64,000 nt of DNA, from the NCBI RefSeq assembly GCF_019459225.1, contig NZ_JAIAZY010000023.1:1-64000 (forward strand), read 5' to 3'. Position numbers and translations under genes: made by a program. The stretch's first letter is position 1, and each line of letters opens with the position of its first letter. A model generated the notes under the pieces. That model was given only the letters and a program-made list of their open reading frames with translations. It was not told the DNA's origin and made no database searches. Below are positions 19,121 through 29,339 of the stretch, one piece after another. This stretch comes from Bacillus sp. IITD106. Its GTDB lineage: Bacteria > Bacillota > Bacilli > Bacillales > Bacillaceae_C.

Positions 19121-20989
19121 ATGAAAAGCAGGTTTATAACGATACATACATCAAAAGAAAACAATGAAATTTTTATTTATAGTACAGCCGTTTTTTTACT
19201 ATGGATTAAAATGTGTGCTTTATACATATGGGTGTTTCATATTAATATCCAGTCCATTGGACAGGGGATTGTGTTAGCTTCAATATCCCTCGCATCCTGC
19301 GCTCTTTTTCTTGGCATCGGTTTTCTTTTCCGGAAATCTGCGAGAACAAAAGCCTTTTTTCTCATAGATTTATTGCTTACAGGCATCTTGTTCGGAAATG
19401 TCCTTTATTACCGATTTTATATTGATTTCATTACTGTGCCGGTGTTGCTCCAATTTCAAAATGTAGGTGGATTAAGTCAAAGTACAGTTGAATTAATTAA
19501 GTACTATGACATATGGATGTTTTTAGACTTACTTTTGCTGATTTTTTTTATGAGAAAAAAGTATTCAGTCGAGATCAATTTTCCCTTAAAGAAAAAGTTC
19601 AAAAAACGGCATTTCTTAATTTTAACGACAATTCCTTTACTTTTTAGTATGATGCTAAACTCGGATTTTTGGAATAAATCATATGATAAAGAACTCATAG
19701 TTAAATCTCTCGGTCTATATTATTACCATATATTCGATATATTTCAATATTCAAAATCATCTGTTAATAGTGTTTTAGCAGATGAAAGTGATGTCGCAGA
19801 AATTACTCATTACTTAGAAAAAAAGCATAAAAATACGACGGAATCCAAGTTGCATGGGATCGCAAAGGGAAAAAACGTCATTGTTATTTTCCTTGAGTCT
19901 ACACAAGGATTTGTCATAGATAAAAAAATTAATAATCAGGAAGTAACTCCATTTTTAAATAAATTGAAAGAGGAAAGCTTCTATTTTCCTAATTTTTATC
20001 ACCAAACAGCACAAGGAAAAACGTCTGATGCCGAGTTTATAATAGATAATAGTTTGTACCCACTTTCTGGGGGATCGGTATTCGTTAGAAAACCGAAAAA
20101 TGAATTCTTGGCAACACCCGAAATCCTAAAGAAATATGATTATTATTCAGCTTCCTTTCACGGAAACGACTCACAATTTTGGAATCGATTGACGATGTAT
20201 GATTCATTAGGCTATGACCGATTTTTCTCAAAAGAAGATTACGATGTTAATGAAGAAAACTCGATTAATTATGGCTTAAAGGATATTCCTTTTTTTGAAC
20301 AATCGATGCCATATTTACAGTCGTTGCCGCAGCCATTTTATGCGAAGTTTTTAACGCTGACGAACCATTTTCCGTTTCTATTGAATCCAGAAGATCAATT
20401 CATACCTGAACTTGAAACGGAGCAAGGGGTCGTGAATAGATATTTTACGACTGTTCGATATGAAGATGAAGCAATTAAATCCTTCTTTGATCAAATCAAA
20501 GAAACGGAATTATATGAAAACTCTATTTTCATCTTATTTGGGGACCATTACGGGATTTCCAAAAGCTATAATGATGCATTAAGCGAAGTGCTCGGTCATG
20601 AAATTACGATTAAAGACCAAGTTGAATTGCAAAAAGTGCCTTTATTCATCCATATCCCGGGAATGAAAGGGGAAGTAATTAATACAGTTGGCGGGCAAAT
20701 TGATTTAAGAGCGACGATTTTTGATTTAATTGGAGTCGAGGAAAAAGATCAAGCGTTTTCCTTTGGAACGAGTTTGTTATCAAAACAAAATGATCAACTT
20801 GTTGTATTTAGGGATGGTACTTTTACAACGAAAAAATATATTTACACTGAAGGTGCTTGCTATAGTAAACAATCAGGCAAAAAAGTAAAACGAAATAAAT
20901 GTTCACCCTATTTTACACAAGTTCAAAACGAACTAAATTATTCTGACAAAATTATATATGGAGACTTATTTAGGTTTTTTAAAAAATAG
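19121..20989 (+). CDS. LtaS-family glycerolphosphate transferase
   Basis: A 622-residue lipoteichoic acid synthase-type protein: five membrane helices in the first 210 residues, then an extracellular sulfatase-fold domain. Visible metal and active-site elements are FLESTQGF (metal glutamate), the nucleophilic threonine in QGKTSDAEF, SFHGND, and FGDHYG with the metal-binding Asp-His. LtaS polymerises glycerolphosphate from phosphatidylglycerol. Bacilli carry several paralogues (LtaS, YfnI, YqgS, YvgJ); I cannot tell which this is. It stands alone, with no terminator clearly visible after it. Confidence 0.88.
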   Translation: MKSRFITIHTSKENNEIFIYSTAVFLLWIKMCALYIWVFHINIQSIGQGIVLASISLASCALFLGIGFLFRKSARTKAFFLIDLLLTGILFGNVLYYRFYIDFITVPVLLQFQNVGGLSQSTVELIKYYDIWMFLDLLLLIFFMRKKYSVEINFPLKKKFKKRHFLILTTIPLLFSMMLNSDFWNKSYDKELIVKSLGLYYYHIFDIFQYSKSSVNSVLADESDVAEITHYLEKKHKNTTESKLHGIAKGKNVIVIFLESTQGFVIDKKINNQEVTPFLNKLKEESFYFPNFYHQTAQGKTSDAEFIIDNSLYPLSGGSVFVRKPKNEFLATPEILKKYDYYSASFHGNDSQFWNRLTMYDSLGYDRFFSKEDYDVNEENSINYGLKDIPFFEQSMPYLQSLPQPFYAKFLTLTNHFPFLLNPEDQFIPELETEQGVVNRYFTTVRYEDEAIKSFFDQIKETELYENSIFILFGDHYGISKSYNDALSEVLGHEITIKDQVELQKVPLFIHIPGMKGEVINTVGGQIDLRATIFDLIGVEEKDQAFSFGTSLLSKQNDQLVVFRDGTFTTKKYIYTEGACYSKQSGKKVKRNKCSPYFTQVQNELNYSDKIIYGDLFRFFKK

Positions 20990-21007
20990 ATATGGGGAGC
21001 TGGCATA

Positions 21008-21070
21008 ATGAAATTTGGATGCTGTTTAGGCATTGATCAAGCAAAAATGGTTCATCGTTCAAGGATATAA
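21008..21070 (+). pseudogene. Sugar phosphate isomerase/epimerase, N-terminal remnant
   Basis: ATG at 21008 with GGGGAGC upstream opens a 20-residue frame MKFGCCLGIDQAKMVHRSRI that stops at once. The MKFGCC-x-GID pattern is the usual first strand of TIM-barrel sugar phosphate isomerases, so this looks like the start of a lost gene. Confidence 0.5.
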
Positions 21071-21346
21071 GTCGTTAGGTGAATGGTTTAGTAGGGACAA
21101 TAGTTCCTTTTAATGATTCTTTTGCATTAGGTACTACTATAAAACCTATAAACAATGTAAAAGCCCTAGTGAGGCTACGACACCCTTTACAAAATGAGTC
21201 AAGTTTTTTTAAAAATGTCGGAAGCCGAGCCTACGTGAGTAAGCTCGGCTTTGTCTTTATTTTTAAAATCAGTAATACAGACATTAAAAATACAAATACA
21301 TCTACTATTGACAGTCCAATGATTTGGCAATAATAAGAGATAGAAT
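21071..21346. other. Non-coding gap with one terminator
   Basis: No frame here has a ribosome site or recognisable product. The only clear signal is a terminator hairpin, AAGCCGAGC (21222-21230) with GCTCGGCTT (21243-21251), followed by a T-rich tract. The rest may be decayed coding DNA continuing from the preceding remnant. Confidence 0.6.
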
Positions 21347-21802
21347 TTACACTTCATAACCAAAATCTAGCGGCTTACCGGTTTCTGCAATTGTTTTAAT
21401 ATTACTTAGTATCATCCACCAGAATTGGTCTGCTTTTTCGAATTGCGGATTATTATCTGTCCATTGATCATTTACGAGGTGTAATAGGGTACAGCCTCCA
21501 ACTGTGTCCAACCTTAAGGTCACTGTGCTTTCCAGTTCCGAGTGTCTATCATGATGTGACGGGCCCGGGTGGTCGGTGTAACTCAACAGTTTGTATTCCT
21601 CGAAAGCTAACAACCGACCGTAAATATGTACGGTTTGATCTCCTTCTACTCCAGGGCCAACAAACTCTATAGGATCGCCTACTTGCATACTTGATCGGAT
21701 GACACCTCCCATAAAAGCGTGAAACGATTTCTCTGGATTAACTAATACATCCCAGACTTCTTCAGGTCCAGTTCCGATATAGAACTTATATTCTAATTTC
21801 AT
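21347..21802 (-). CDS. SRPBCC (START/AHSA1-like) domain protein
   Basis: A 151-residue single-domain protein of the SRPBCC superfamily, which binds hydrophobic ligands. The opening MKLEYKFYIGTGPEEVWDVL and the aromatic C-terminal helix (FWWMILSNIKTIAETG) fit the fold. Such proteins are often encoded beside their own regulator; here an AraC-type gene is divergent at 21908, sharing the 105-base gap. Ligand unknown. Confidence 0.8.
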   Translation of the reverse strand: MKLEYKFYIGTGPEEVWDVLVNPEKSFHAFMGGVIRSSMQVGDPIEFVGPGVEGDQTVHIYGRLLAFEEYKLLSYTDHPGPSHHDRHSELESTVTLRLDTVGGCTLLHLVNDQWTDNNPQFEKADQFWWMILSNIKTIAETGKPLDFGYEV

Positions 21803-21907
21803 TCTTTATTCCTCCTACAAATTGATAATTCAAAGCTTTATCTATAATATAATGATTCTATCTTGCGGTTTCTTGTAAAAATGCGACTTTTGGGCGGAGG
21901 TGACATA

Positions 21908-22708
21908 ATGGATTTGAACGATTTAAATAAAGGGATTCTCCAGTTGGAAGAAGCAAAAAGGAATTTTTCAATATCGCGTCACGAACCCTCTGAAAACTTG
22001 CGTTATCTTATCCGACATTACTGGATTGTCGAGTGGAATTTGAACGGGGAGCCTCCGCATCGACAGGAGGTTCTGCAGCACCCTGGAGTAAATATCATAT
22101 TTCAACGGGGGCATTCCCGTATTAATGGTATTGAAAGTAAAAAATCGACATACATTCTTCAAGGAGAAGGACAAATTATTGGTGTATTGTATCGACCTGG
22201 CGCATTTCACTGTTATGGCAAGATGCCAATGACTGACTTAACGGATCGAACAGCAAGAATTTCCGACCTTTTTCCTTTTGAAGCGGAATGGGCAGAAAAT
22301 AAAATTTTTTCACAAGTGGGTATTGTTCAGAAGCTAGAGTGTCTGGAAGCTTTATTAACTCGCAACCTGCCCAATCCTGATCCAAACGTTAACTTTTTGA
22401 ATCGGATTATTGATCGGATTATTGAAGATCGATGCATCACAAGAGTCGATTGCCTTGTGGAGAAATTTAACATTTCCCAGCGGACCTTGCAGCGTATGTT
22501 CAAACAATACATAGGTGTTAGTCCAAAATGGGTTATAAATCGATACCGGATGCACGAAGCTTGCATTTCAATCGAAAACGGAGCGGATATCACCGAATTA
22601 TCCTTGGGACTAGGCTATTTCGATCAGTCTCATTTTAGTAAGGACTTCAAAGCGGTTATCGGTAAATCGCCGAAAGCTTATGCAAAATTGTCAAGGCGAT
22701 CATCTTGA
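21908..22708 (+). CDS. AraC-family transcriptional regulator
   Basis: A 266-residue regulator. The N-terminal part resembles the sensory domain seen before AraC helices (RYLIRHYWIVEWNL). The C-terminal 100 residues hold two helix-turn-helix motifs, with FNISQRTLQRMFKQYIGVSP in the first and LGYFDQSHFSKDFKAVIG in the second, the family signature. GGAGGTG precedes the ATG at 21908. It is divergent from the SRPBCC gene, which is its likely target. Ligand unknown. Confidence 0.88.
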   Translation: MDLNDLNKGILQLEEAKRNFSISRHEPSENLRYLIRHYWIVEWNLNGEPPHRQEVLQHPGVNIIFQRGHSRINGIESKKSTYILQGEGQIIGVLYRPGAFHCYGKMPMTDLTDRTARISDLFPFEAEWAENKIFSQVGIVQKLECLEALLTRNLPNPDPNVNFLNRIIDRIIEDRCITRVDCLVEKFNISQRTLQRMFKQYIGVSPKWVINRYRMHEACISIENGADITELSLGLGYFDQSHFSKDFKAVIGKSPKAYAKLSRRSS

Positions 22709-22788
22709 AAAAGAGAGCTGTTCGCATAGGGAATCCTAGATATCTATAGAATTTCAAAAAATAGGTTGGATTGTATCCAATTTACGTA

Positions 22789-22821
22789 AAATCCGAATCG
22801 AAAAAATCATTCGGATTTTTT
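22789..22821 (+). terminator. Terminator after the AraC gene
   Basis: AAATCCGAAT pairs with ATTCGGATTT, followed by T-run. It lies in a 387-base gap that also holds the DnaA-box cluster. Confidence 0.85.
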
Positions 22822-22924
22822 GTTGAAGTTTTTTTAGATTTTTAAATATCGATGGAAACATACAAACATGTTAGCAAGAAAAAACATATTTAACTTGAAA
22901 AATCTTGAGTTATTGTTATTCACA

Positions 22925-22999
22925 TGTGGATAAGTTAAAATATAGAGTGCGATATTTTTAATTGTGGATAATTTTACAGGTGAAAATAACTTTTCCACA
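22925..22999. promoter_or_regulatory. DnaA-box cluster upstream of mnmE
   Basis: Two perfect boxes, TGTGGATAA at 22925-22933 and 22963-22971, and a one-mismatch box TTTTCCACA at 22991-22999, within 75 bases. Bacillus subtilis has an origin-proximal DnaA-box cluster before its mnmE homologue (thdF), reported to influence initiation. The position here matches. Confidence 0.8.
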
Positions 23000-23095
23000 A
23001 TCGAGATTTTTGTTATTCTATTATTTTGGGGATAAACTCTTTTTCGCAAAAATGCGATCAATATATAAAGTCAAAAATGAAAAGAGGTGATCATG

Positions 23096-24481
23096 ATGGA
23101 ATTTGATACGATTGCGGCAATATCGACACCGATGGGTGAGGGAGCCATTGCCATTGTCCGCTTAAGTGGGGAAGAAGCAGTGGAAATTGCTGACCAATTA
23201 TTCCGAAGTCCAAACGGGAAGAAATTAAAAGAGGTAGAAACGCATACGATTCATTATGGAAGAATTGTCGATCCGAAATCGGAAGAAATTGCAGAGGAAG
23301 TAATGGTCAGTTTGATGAGAGCCCCGCGAACGTTTACGAGAGAGGATGTCGTGGAAATCAATTGTCACGGAGGCATTGTTTCTGTAAACAGAGTGCTTCA
23401 GCTTGCACTAAATGTTGGAGCTAGACTAGCGGAGCCTGGTGAATTCACGAAAAGGGCATTTTTGAACGGACGCATCGATTTATCACAGGCGGAAGCGGTA
23501 ATGGACTTAATCCGCGCAAAAACAGACCGTGCGATGAATGTTGCGCTAGGACAGATGGAAGGGCGCTTATCTAAATTAATTGGCACACTTCGTCAAGAAA
23601 TCCTTGAAGTCGTCGCGCATGTAGAGGTAAACATCGATTATCCAGAATATGATGATGTGGAAGAAATGACCCATCGAATTCTTGTTGAAAAAGCAACCTA
23701 TATAAAAGGGGAGCTTGAAAAACTGCTACAGACTGCCCAGCAAGGGAAAATTTTACGTGAAGGACTATCGACCGTCATCATTGGCCGTCCGAACGTTGGG
23801 AAATCGTCACTATTAAATAGTCTTGTTCAAGAAAATAAAGCGATTGTGACTGATATACCGGGAACAACGAGGGATGTCATTGAAGAATATGTTAATGTCC
23901 GCGGAGTTCCATTGCGTTTAGTTGATACAGCAGGGATAAGAGAAACAGAAGATATTGTTGAAAGAATTGGTGTAGAACGTTCCCGAGAAGTACTGAAAAA
24001 AGCGGATTTAATTTTACTCGTCTTGAACTCAGCGGATGAATTCACAGAAGAGGATAAACAATTATTTGCGGCGACGGAAGGAATGGACGTTATCGTCATC
24101 GTCAATAAAACGGATTTACCGAGAAAAATTGATATGGACGAAGTGCATAAAATCGCCCAACATCATCAAATCGTAACGACCTCTCTCCTTGAGGAAGAAG
24201 GCATTGATGATTTGGAGCGGGCGATTGCCGATATGTTTTTTAAAGGTCAGATTGAAGCGGGTGACATGACGTATGTATCAAATAGCCGTCATATCGCTCT
24301 TTTGAATCAATCACTGCAAGCAATCAATGAAGTACTCAATGGAATTGATTTTGGAACGCCGATCGATATCATTCAAATTGATTTAACCCGAACATGGGAA
24401 TTATTAGGGGAAATCATTGGAGATACGGTACAAGAAAGTTTAATCAATCAACTATTTTCACAGTTTTGTCTTGGGAAATAA
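23096..24481 (+). CDS. mnmE: tRNA modification GTPase MnmE
   Basis: A 461-residue GTPase that, with MnmG, installs the cmnm5 group on wobble uridines. N-terminal folate-binding domain ([20 protein letters not shown]), helical domain, and inserted G domain with [21 protein letters not shown] and NKTD. The protein ends in FCLGK with the conserved C-terminal cysteine motif. AGAGGTG fits ATG at 23096; the ATG one codon earlier is possible. Confidence 0.97.
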   Translation: MEFDTIAAISTPMGEGAIAIVRLSGEEAVEIADQLFRSPNGKKLKEVETHTIHYGRIVDPKSEEIAEEVMVSLMRAPRTFTREDVVEINCHGGIVSVNRVLQLALNVGARLAEPGEFTKRAFLNGRIDLSQAEAVMDLIRAKTDRAMNVALGQMEGRLSKLIGTLRQEILEVVAHVEVNIDYPEYDDVEEMTHRILVEKATYIKGELEKLLQTAQQGKILREGLSTVIIGRPNVGKSSLLNSLVQENKAIVTDIPGTTRDVIEEYVNVRGVPLRLVDTAGIRETEDIVERIGVERSREVLKKADLILLVLNSADEFTEEDKQLFAATEGMDVIVIVNKTDLPRKIDMDEVHKIAQHHQIVTTSLLEEEGIDDLERAIADMFFKGQIEAGDMTYVSNSRHIALLNQSLQAINEVLNGIDFGTPIDIIQIDLTRTWELLGEIIGDTVQESLINQLFSQFCLGK

Positions 24482-24498
24482 ATATTTTTAAAAGTGAG

Positions 24499-24642
24499 GT
24501 TCAAAAAGGAGGATAAAAAGGACCAAGAATTTCGAGGCGGCGTAGTTTCGAGCAGCGGAATGTATGCTTTTAGATACATGAGCAGCGGAGAAACAAGCCA
24601 ACGAAGAAATTCGTAGTGTCATTTTTACCGGACTTTTTGAAC
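24499..24642. repeat. MITE-like inverted repeat between mnmE and mnmG
   Basis: A 144-bp element with ends GTTCAAAAAG and CTTTTTGAAC and further inward pairing (CAAGAATTTCG with CGAAGAAATTCG). The middle carries two GAGCAGCGGA motifs around a hairpin ATGTATGCTTTTAGATACAT. No protein is encoded. I recognise this layout as a repeat widespread in Bacillus genomes. It inserts between two co-functional genes without separating them by much. Confidence 0.82.
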
Positions 24643-24669
24643 ATCATCTAAAAAGGAAGGTGAAACAAA

Positions 24670-26568
24670 ATGCAAGCAACAACATATGAAGCTGGTAAAT
24701 ACGATGTAATCGTCATTGGTGCAGGACATGCAGGCTGTGAAGCAGGACTTGCAGCTGCAAGAATGGGCGCCAAAACGTTAATGTTAACACTTAATCTTGA
24801 CATGGTCGCGTTCATGCCATGTAACCCATCTCTTGGTGGTCCTGCAAAAGGGGTTGTCGTAAGAGAAATTGATGCACTTGGCGGTGAAATGGCCAAAAAT
24901 ATCGATAAAACGTATATTCAAATGAGAATGTTGAACACTGGAAAAGGCCCTGCCGTTCAAGCATTGCGTGCACAAGCTGACAAATTCCAATATCAACATG
25001 AAATGAAAAATACTTTGGAAAACGAACCAAACTTAACGCTTCTACAAGGTATGGTCGATGAATTAATTGTAGAAGATGGAGAATGTAAAGGTGTTATTAC
25101 CCATACAGGTGCTGTATTCCGTGCAAAAGCCGTCATTATTACGACTGGAACATTCCTTCGTGGGGAAATTATTTTAGGGGAATTAAAATATTCCAGTGGT
25201 CCTAATAACCAACAACCATCCATTAAACTTTCTGAGCATCTTGAAAAACTAGGATTTGAAATGGAACGGTTTAAAACAGGTACTCCACCTCGAATTAATG
25301 GAAATACGATTGATTACAGCAAAACTGAAATTCAACCGGGCGACGAAGAACCGCGAGCTTTCAGTTTTGAAACAACGAAGTTCATTACCGATCAGCTTCC
25401 ATGCTGGCTAACGTATACAAACTTGCGCACTCATCAGCTCATCGATGAGAACTTGCATCGTGCCCCAATGTTTTCCGGTATGGTAAAAGGAACTGGAGCG
25501 CGCTACTGCCCTTCTATTGAAGATAAAGTTGTCCGCTTTAATGATAAGCCAAGACATCAAATCTTCCTTGAGCCAGAAGGACGAAATACGAATGAAGTAT
25601 ATGTACAAGGACTTTCAACGAGTTTGCCAGAAGAAGTTCAGCACGAAATTATTGCCACAGTCCCTGGTTTGGAAAATGCTAAAATGATGCGTCCTGGATA
25701 TGCAATTGAATATGATGCCATCGTTCCAACTCAGCTATGGCCAACCCTTGAAACGAAAAAAATTAAAAACCTGTATACAGCTGGACAAATTAACGGTACT
25801 TCCGGTTATGAAGAAGCGGCTGCTCAAGGAATCATGGCAGGAATCAATGCAGCGAGAAAAATTCTTGGTAAAGAAGAAGTCATTTTAAGCCGCTCTGATG
25901 GTTATATCGGTGTTCTCATCGACGATCTCGTGACGAAAGGAACGAATGAACCGTATCGCCTTCTTACTTCACGTGCAGAATATCGTCTGTTATTGCGTCA
26001 CGATAATGCAGATTTGCGTTTGACAGAAATCGGCCATGAAATCGGGCTTATTTCAGATGAAAGATATGAGAAATATGTAAATAAAAAAGCAGCGATCGAG
26101 GCTGAAATTACTAGACTTCGCTCTGTTATTTTAAAACCAAATGAAAAAACGCAAGAAATGATTGTCAATTCAGGCGGAAGTCCATTGAAGGACGGTATTA
26201 GAGCATCTGATCTATTAAAACGTCCGGAAATGTCATACGCTCAAATCATTGAATTGACACCTCCAGAACAAGAGCTGTCAAAAGAAGTCATTGAGCAAGT
26301 TGAAATACAAATCAAATATGAAGGTTATATTGAAAAATCCCTTCAGCAAGTTGAAAAACTAAAAAAACTAGAAGACAAAAAAATCCCAGAAAACATCGAC
26401 TATGACGCGATTAATGGAATTGCAACCGAAGCACGTCAAAAGCTCAATAAAGTACGTCCATTGTCGATTGCTCAAGCATCTCGTATATCAGGAGTAAACC
26501 CTGCGGACATTTCGATCTTACTCGTGTATATTGAACATGGAAAGATTGCAAAAGTTTCAGGAGAATAA
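24670..26568 (+). CDS. mnmG: tRNA uridine modification enzyme MnmG
   Basis: FAD-dependent partner of MnmE, 632 residues. The dinucleotide-binding motif [12 protein letters not shown] starts at about residue 16. [17 protein letters not shown] and the RYCPSIEDK segment are family signatures, as is the C-terminal helical domain that docks on MnmE. GGAAGGTG precedes the ATG. Confidence 0.98.
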   Translation: MQATTYEAGKYDVIVIGAGHAGCEAGLAAARMGAKTLMLTLNLDMVAFMPCNPSLGGPAKGVVVREIDALGGEMAKNIDKTYIQMRMLNTGKGPAVQALRAQADKFQYQHEMKNTLENEPNLTLLQGMVDELIVEDGECKGVITHTGAVFRAKAVIITTGTFLRGEIILGELKYSSGPNNQQPSIKLSEHLEKLGFEMERFKTGTPPRINGNTIDYSKTEIQPGDEEPRAFSFETTKFITDQLPCWLTYTNLRTHQLIDENLHRAPMFSGMVKGTGARYCPSIEDKVVRFNDKPRHQIFLEPEGRNTNEVYVQGLSTSLPEEVQHEIIATVPGLENAKMMRPGYAIEYDAIVPTQLWPTLETKKIKNLYTAGQINGTSGYEEAAAQGIMAGINAARKILGKEEVILSRSDGYIGVLIDDLVTKGTNEPYRLLTSRAEYRLLLRHDNADLRLTEIGHEIGLISDERYEKYVNKKAAIEAEITRLRSVILKPNEKTQEMIVNSGGSPLKDGIRASDLLKRPEMSYAQIIELTPPEQELSKEVIEQVEIQIKYEGYIEKSLQQVEKLKKLEDKKIPENIDYDAINGIATEARQKLNKVRPLSIAQASRISGVNPADISILLVYIEHGKIAKVSGE

Positions 26569-26584
26569 AGTCTTGAATCAAAAA

Positions 26585-26625
26585 CTCCAACTTAGGAAGT
26601 GCGTTAAATAACTTCCTGGTTGGAG
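26585..26625 (+). other. Long hairpin between mnmG and rsmG
   Basis: CTCCAAC-TT-AGGAAGT pairs with ACTTCCT-G-GTTGGAG around a ten-base loop. There is no proper T-run after it, so it may be an RNA-processing or stability hairpin. A small GCGCC/GGCGC stem follows at 26643-26661. Confidence 0.5.
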
Positions 26626-26679
26626 GTTATTTTACATATAGCGCCTGTTCGTAAGGCGCAAGAATAGGAATGAACGATA

Positions 26680-27396
26680 ATGAACATTGAACAATTTGCA
26701 AATATGCTGGAAGAAAAGGGAGTCCCATTAGACTCTCAAAAGCTTAGCATGTTTGAGCGCTATTATGAGCTGCTTGTTGAATGGAATGAAAAAATGAATT
26801 TGACCGCCATTACGGACAAAGAAGAAGTATATTTAAAACACTTCTTTGATTCCATAACTGCCGCTTTTTATATCGATTTTACAAAGCCAGTGAAATTGTG
26901 CGACGTAGGGGCAGGAGCAGGGTTTCCTAGTATTCCATTAAAAATTTGTTTTCCTGAGATTAACCTCTCTATCGTAGATTCATTAAACAAACGCATTACG
27001 TTTCTTGAACATTTATCCAGTGAATTAGGCTTAAAAAATACGCATTTTTATCATGATCGCGCTGAAACATTTGCTCGTAAGCCTGAATTTCGTGAGCAAT
27101 TTGATATTGTCACCGCAAGAGCCGTAGCAAGGATGTCTGTTCTAAGCGAATTATGCCTTCCGCTTGTAAAAGAAGGAGGACAATTTGTCGCAATGAAAGC
27201 GGCCAATGCCGAGGAAGAATTAAAAGCAGCAGATCGTGCTTTAACACAATTAGGAGGCAAGCTTTCCACTGTTCATTCTTTTACATTGCCGATCGAGGAA
27301 AGCAACCGCAATATTATCGTTATTTCTAAAATCAAAAAAACGCCGAATAAATATCCTAGAAAACCCGGGACTCCTAATAAACTTCCACTGGAATAG
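26680..27396 (+). CDS. rsmG: 16S rRNA (guanine527-N7)-methyltransferase RsmG
   Basis: A 238-residue SAM-dependent methyltransferase that modifies G527 (E. coli numbering) of 16S rRNA; its loss gives low-level streptomycin resistance. The SAM-binding loop is [15 protein letters not shown] at about residue 70, and DIVTARAVA is the conserved motif further on. The C-terminal tail is basic and proline-rich. Conserved position between mnmG and noc. Confidence 0.96.
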   Translation: MNIEQFANMLEEKGVPLDSQKLSMFERYYELLVEWNEKMNLTAITDKEEVYLKHFFDSITAAFYIDFTKPVKLCDVGAGAGFPSIPLKICFPEINLSIVDSLNKRITFLEHLSSELGLKNTHFYHDRAETFARKPEFREQFDIVTARAVARMSVLSELCLPLVKEGGQFVAMKAANAEEELKAADRALTQLGGKLSTVHSFTLPIEESNRNIIVISKIKKTPNKYPRKPGTPNKLPLE

Positions 27397-27512
27397 GACA
27401 TCTGTTTGGCAGGAATTTGCAAATAAAAATAGAATGATGATAGGAAGTCATATATAATATATATAATATTGTGTTTTCCTAAAGGGAGTTTCTATTAAGG
27501 TGGTGTCGAAGG

Positions 27513-28364
27513 ATGAAGCATCCTTTCTCTCGATTATTTGGTTTGGGTGAGAAGGAATTACCGATAGAAGAAGAGATGGTGGATGAGCGGGATGAAATAA
27601 AGAAAATTCCTGTATCTCATATTATTCCAAATCGATTCCAACCAAGAACGATATTTGATGAAACGAAAATAGAAGAATTGGCGAGAACGATTCATACACA
27701 TGGCATCATCCAACCCATTGTAGTAAGGGAATTGGATGAAAACCAATACGAAATCATAGCTGGGGAACGCAGGTTCCGAGCAATCCAGCTTCTTGGATGG
27801 GATGAAGTTCCTGCCATTATCAAAAATTTATCTGATACGGAAACAGCTTCCATTGCTTTAATTGAAAACCTTCAAAGGGAAGAGCTAACGCCGATTGAAG
27901 AAGCAATGGCGTATGGGAAACTTTTGGAGATGCATAACTTAACGCAAGAAGCATTGGCACAGCGTCTAGGAAAAGGACAATCGACCGTTGCTAATAAACT
28001 TAGGTTATTAAAGTTGCCGGAAGAAGTCCAAGAGGCCATTTTGCAAAAGAAGATTACAGAAAGACATGCTAGAGCATTGATTCCTTTAAAAGATCCTGAA
28101 AAGCAAATTCAAGTAATGAATCTTATCATTGAAAAAGGTTTGAATGTCAAACAGGCCGAGGAACAAGTCGTAAAACTTCTTACCGTCGTGGAAAAACCAA
28201 AAAGCAAACGCAGAGCCATCAGCAAAGATATGAGAATTGCCGTCAATACTATCCGCCAATCTCTTTCTATGGTGTCTGAAAGTGGCATAACACTGGATTC
28301 AGAAGAAGAAGAGTTCGAAGAATACTATCAATTTACGATTAAAATACCGAAGAAAAAGCCATAA
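27513..28364 (+). CDS. noc: Nucleoid occlusion protein Noc
   Basis: A 283-residue ParB-family protein. It starts [15 protein letters not shown], the amphipathic membrane-targeting peptide specific to Noc. The CTP-binding ParB/Srx domain shows GERRFRA and [14 protein letters not shown], followed by the helix-turn-helix ([19 protein letters not shown]). Noc spreads from its own sites and keeps the division ring off the chromosome. AAGGTGG lies nine bases before the ATG. Confidence 0.95.
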   Translation: MKHPFSRLFGLGEKELPIEEEMVDERDEIKKIPVSHIIPNRFQPRTIFDETKIEELARTIHTHGIIQPIVVRELDENQYEIIAGERRFRAIQLLGWDEVPAIIKNLSDTETASIALIENLQREELTPIEEAMAYGKLLEMHNLTQEALAQRLGKGQSTVANKLRLLKLPEEVQEAILQKKITERHARALIPLKDPEKQIQVMNLIIEKGLNVKQAEEQVVKLLTVVEKPKSKRRAISKDMRIAVNTIRQSLSMVSESGITLDSEEEEFEEYYQFTIKIPKKKP

Positions 28365-28378
28365 ATATTTGTCGAAAT

Positions 28379-28408
28379 GAAGGAGCTAGTGATATAGCTT
28401 CTTTTTTT
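28379..28408 (+). terminator. Terminator after noc
   Basis: GAAGGAGCT with AGCTTC around a short loop and seven T. Confidence 0.7.
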
Positions 28409-28577
28409 AATCTTATCGTTACTTGATATTTGCTTATGAAACGGCAACAATAATGGTATCGCAACATTTTTTCAATTTTAATAAACTTTTTTTATTTGAA
28501 AGAGTAATTCGTGACGATTATTTGATAAAATAGAATACATGATTGCTATTTTAGAAATATTAGGGTAGGTGACATCG

Positions 28578-29339
28578 TTGGGAAAGATTATTTCCATAGC
28601 CAACCAAAAAGGGGGCGTCGGGAAAACGACCACCTCTGTCAATCTGGGGGCATGTTTAGCATATATCGGAAAAAAAGTATTGCTAATCGATATTGATCCC
28701 CAAGGTAACGCTACAAGTGGCGCCGGGATTGATAAAGGAGATGTCCACCAATGTATTTACGATGTGCTCGTAGATGACGTGGATATAAAGGACGTAATTA
28801 TGCAAACAGGTGTAGATAATATGTTTGCAGTTCCTGCTACGATACAATTAGCAGGGGCAGAAATCGAATTAGTTCCAACCATTTCAAGAGAAGTTCGTTT
28901 AAAAAGAGCCTTAGATCAGGTAAAAGATGATTTTGACTATATATTAATCGACTGCCCGCCATCACTTGGCTTACTTACAATTAACTCATTGACTGCTTCA
29001 GATTCAGTTTTAATACCCGTTCAATGTGAATATTATGCACTCGAAGGGTTAAGTCAATTGTTAAATACAGTTCGATTAGTCCAAAAACATTTAAATCATG
29101 ATTTGATGATCGAGGGCGTCCTGTTAACGATGCTAGATGCAAGAACAAATTTAGGCATTCAAGTTATTCAAGAAGTAAAAAAATATTTTCAAAATAAAGT
29201 ATACCAAACGATCATACCTAGGAATATTCGACTTAGTGAGGCTCCGAGTCATGGGGAACCGATCATTGTATATGATTCGAAATCTCGTGGGGCTGAAGTA
29301 TATTTAGATCTTGCAAAGGAAGTGGCTGAAAATGGCTAA
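28578..29339 (+). CDS. soj: Chromosome partitioning ATPase Soj (ParA)
   Basis: A 253-residue ParA ATPase. The deviant Walker A is QKGGVGKTTT at about residues 10-19, and DIDPQGNATSG and DCPPSLGLLT follow. Soj acts with Spo0J in origin segregation and regulates DnaA. The TTG at 28578 gives MGKIISIANQKGG, matching relatives, with GGTAGGTG six bases upstream; a GTG three codons earlier is an alternative. Confidence 0.96.
   Translation: MGKIISIANQKGGVGKTTTSVNLGACLAYIGKKVLLIDIDPQGNATSGAGIDKGDVHQCIYDVLVDDVDIKDVIMQTGVDNMFAVPATIQLAGAEIELVPTISREVRLKRALDQVKDDFDYILIDCPPSLGLLTINSLTASDSVLIPVQCEYYALEGLSQLLNTVRLVQKHLNHDLMIEGVLLTMLDARTNLGIQVIQEVKKYFQNKVYQTIIPRNIRLSEAPSHGEPIIVYDSKSRGAEVYLDLAKEVAENG

Noticed and set aside
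21079-21333. 84-residue frame MNGLVGTIVPFND... on the plus strand
   Set aside because: No ribosome site, no recognisable domain, and it runs through the terminator at 21222-21251.
27340-27400. Noc-binding site near CCCGGG in the 3' end of rsmG
   Set aside because: AAACCCGGGACT lacks the flanking ATTT/AAAT pairs of the Noc consensus.
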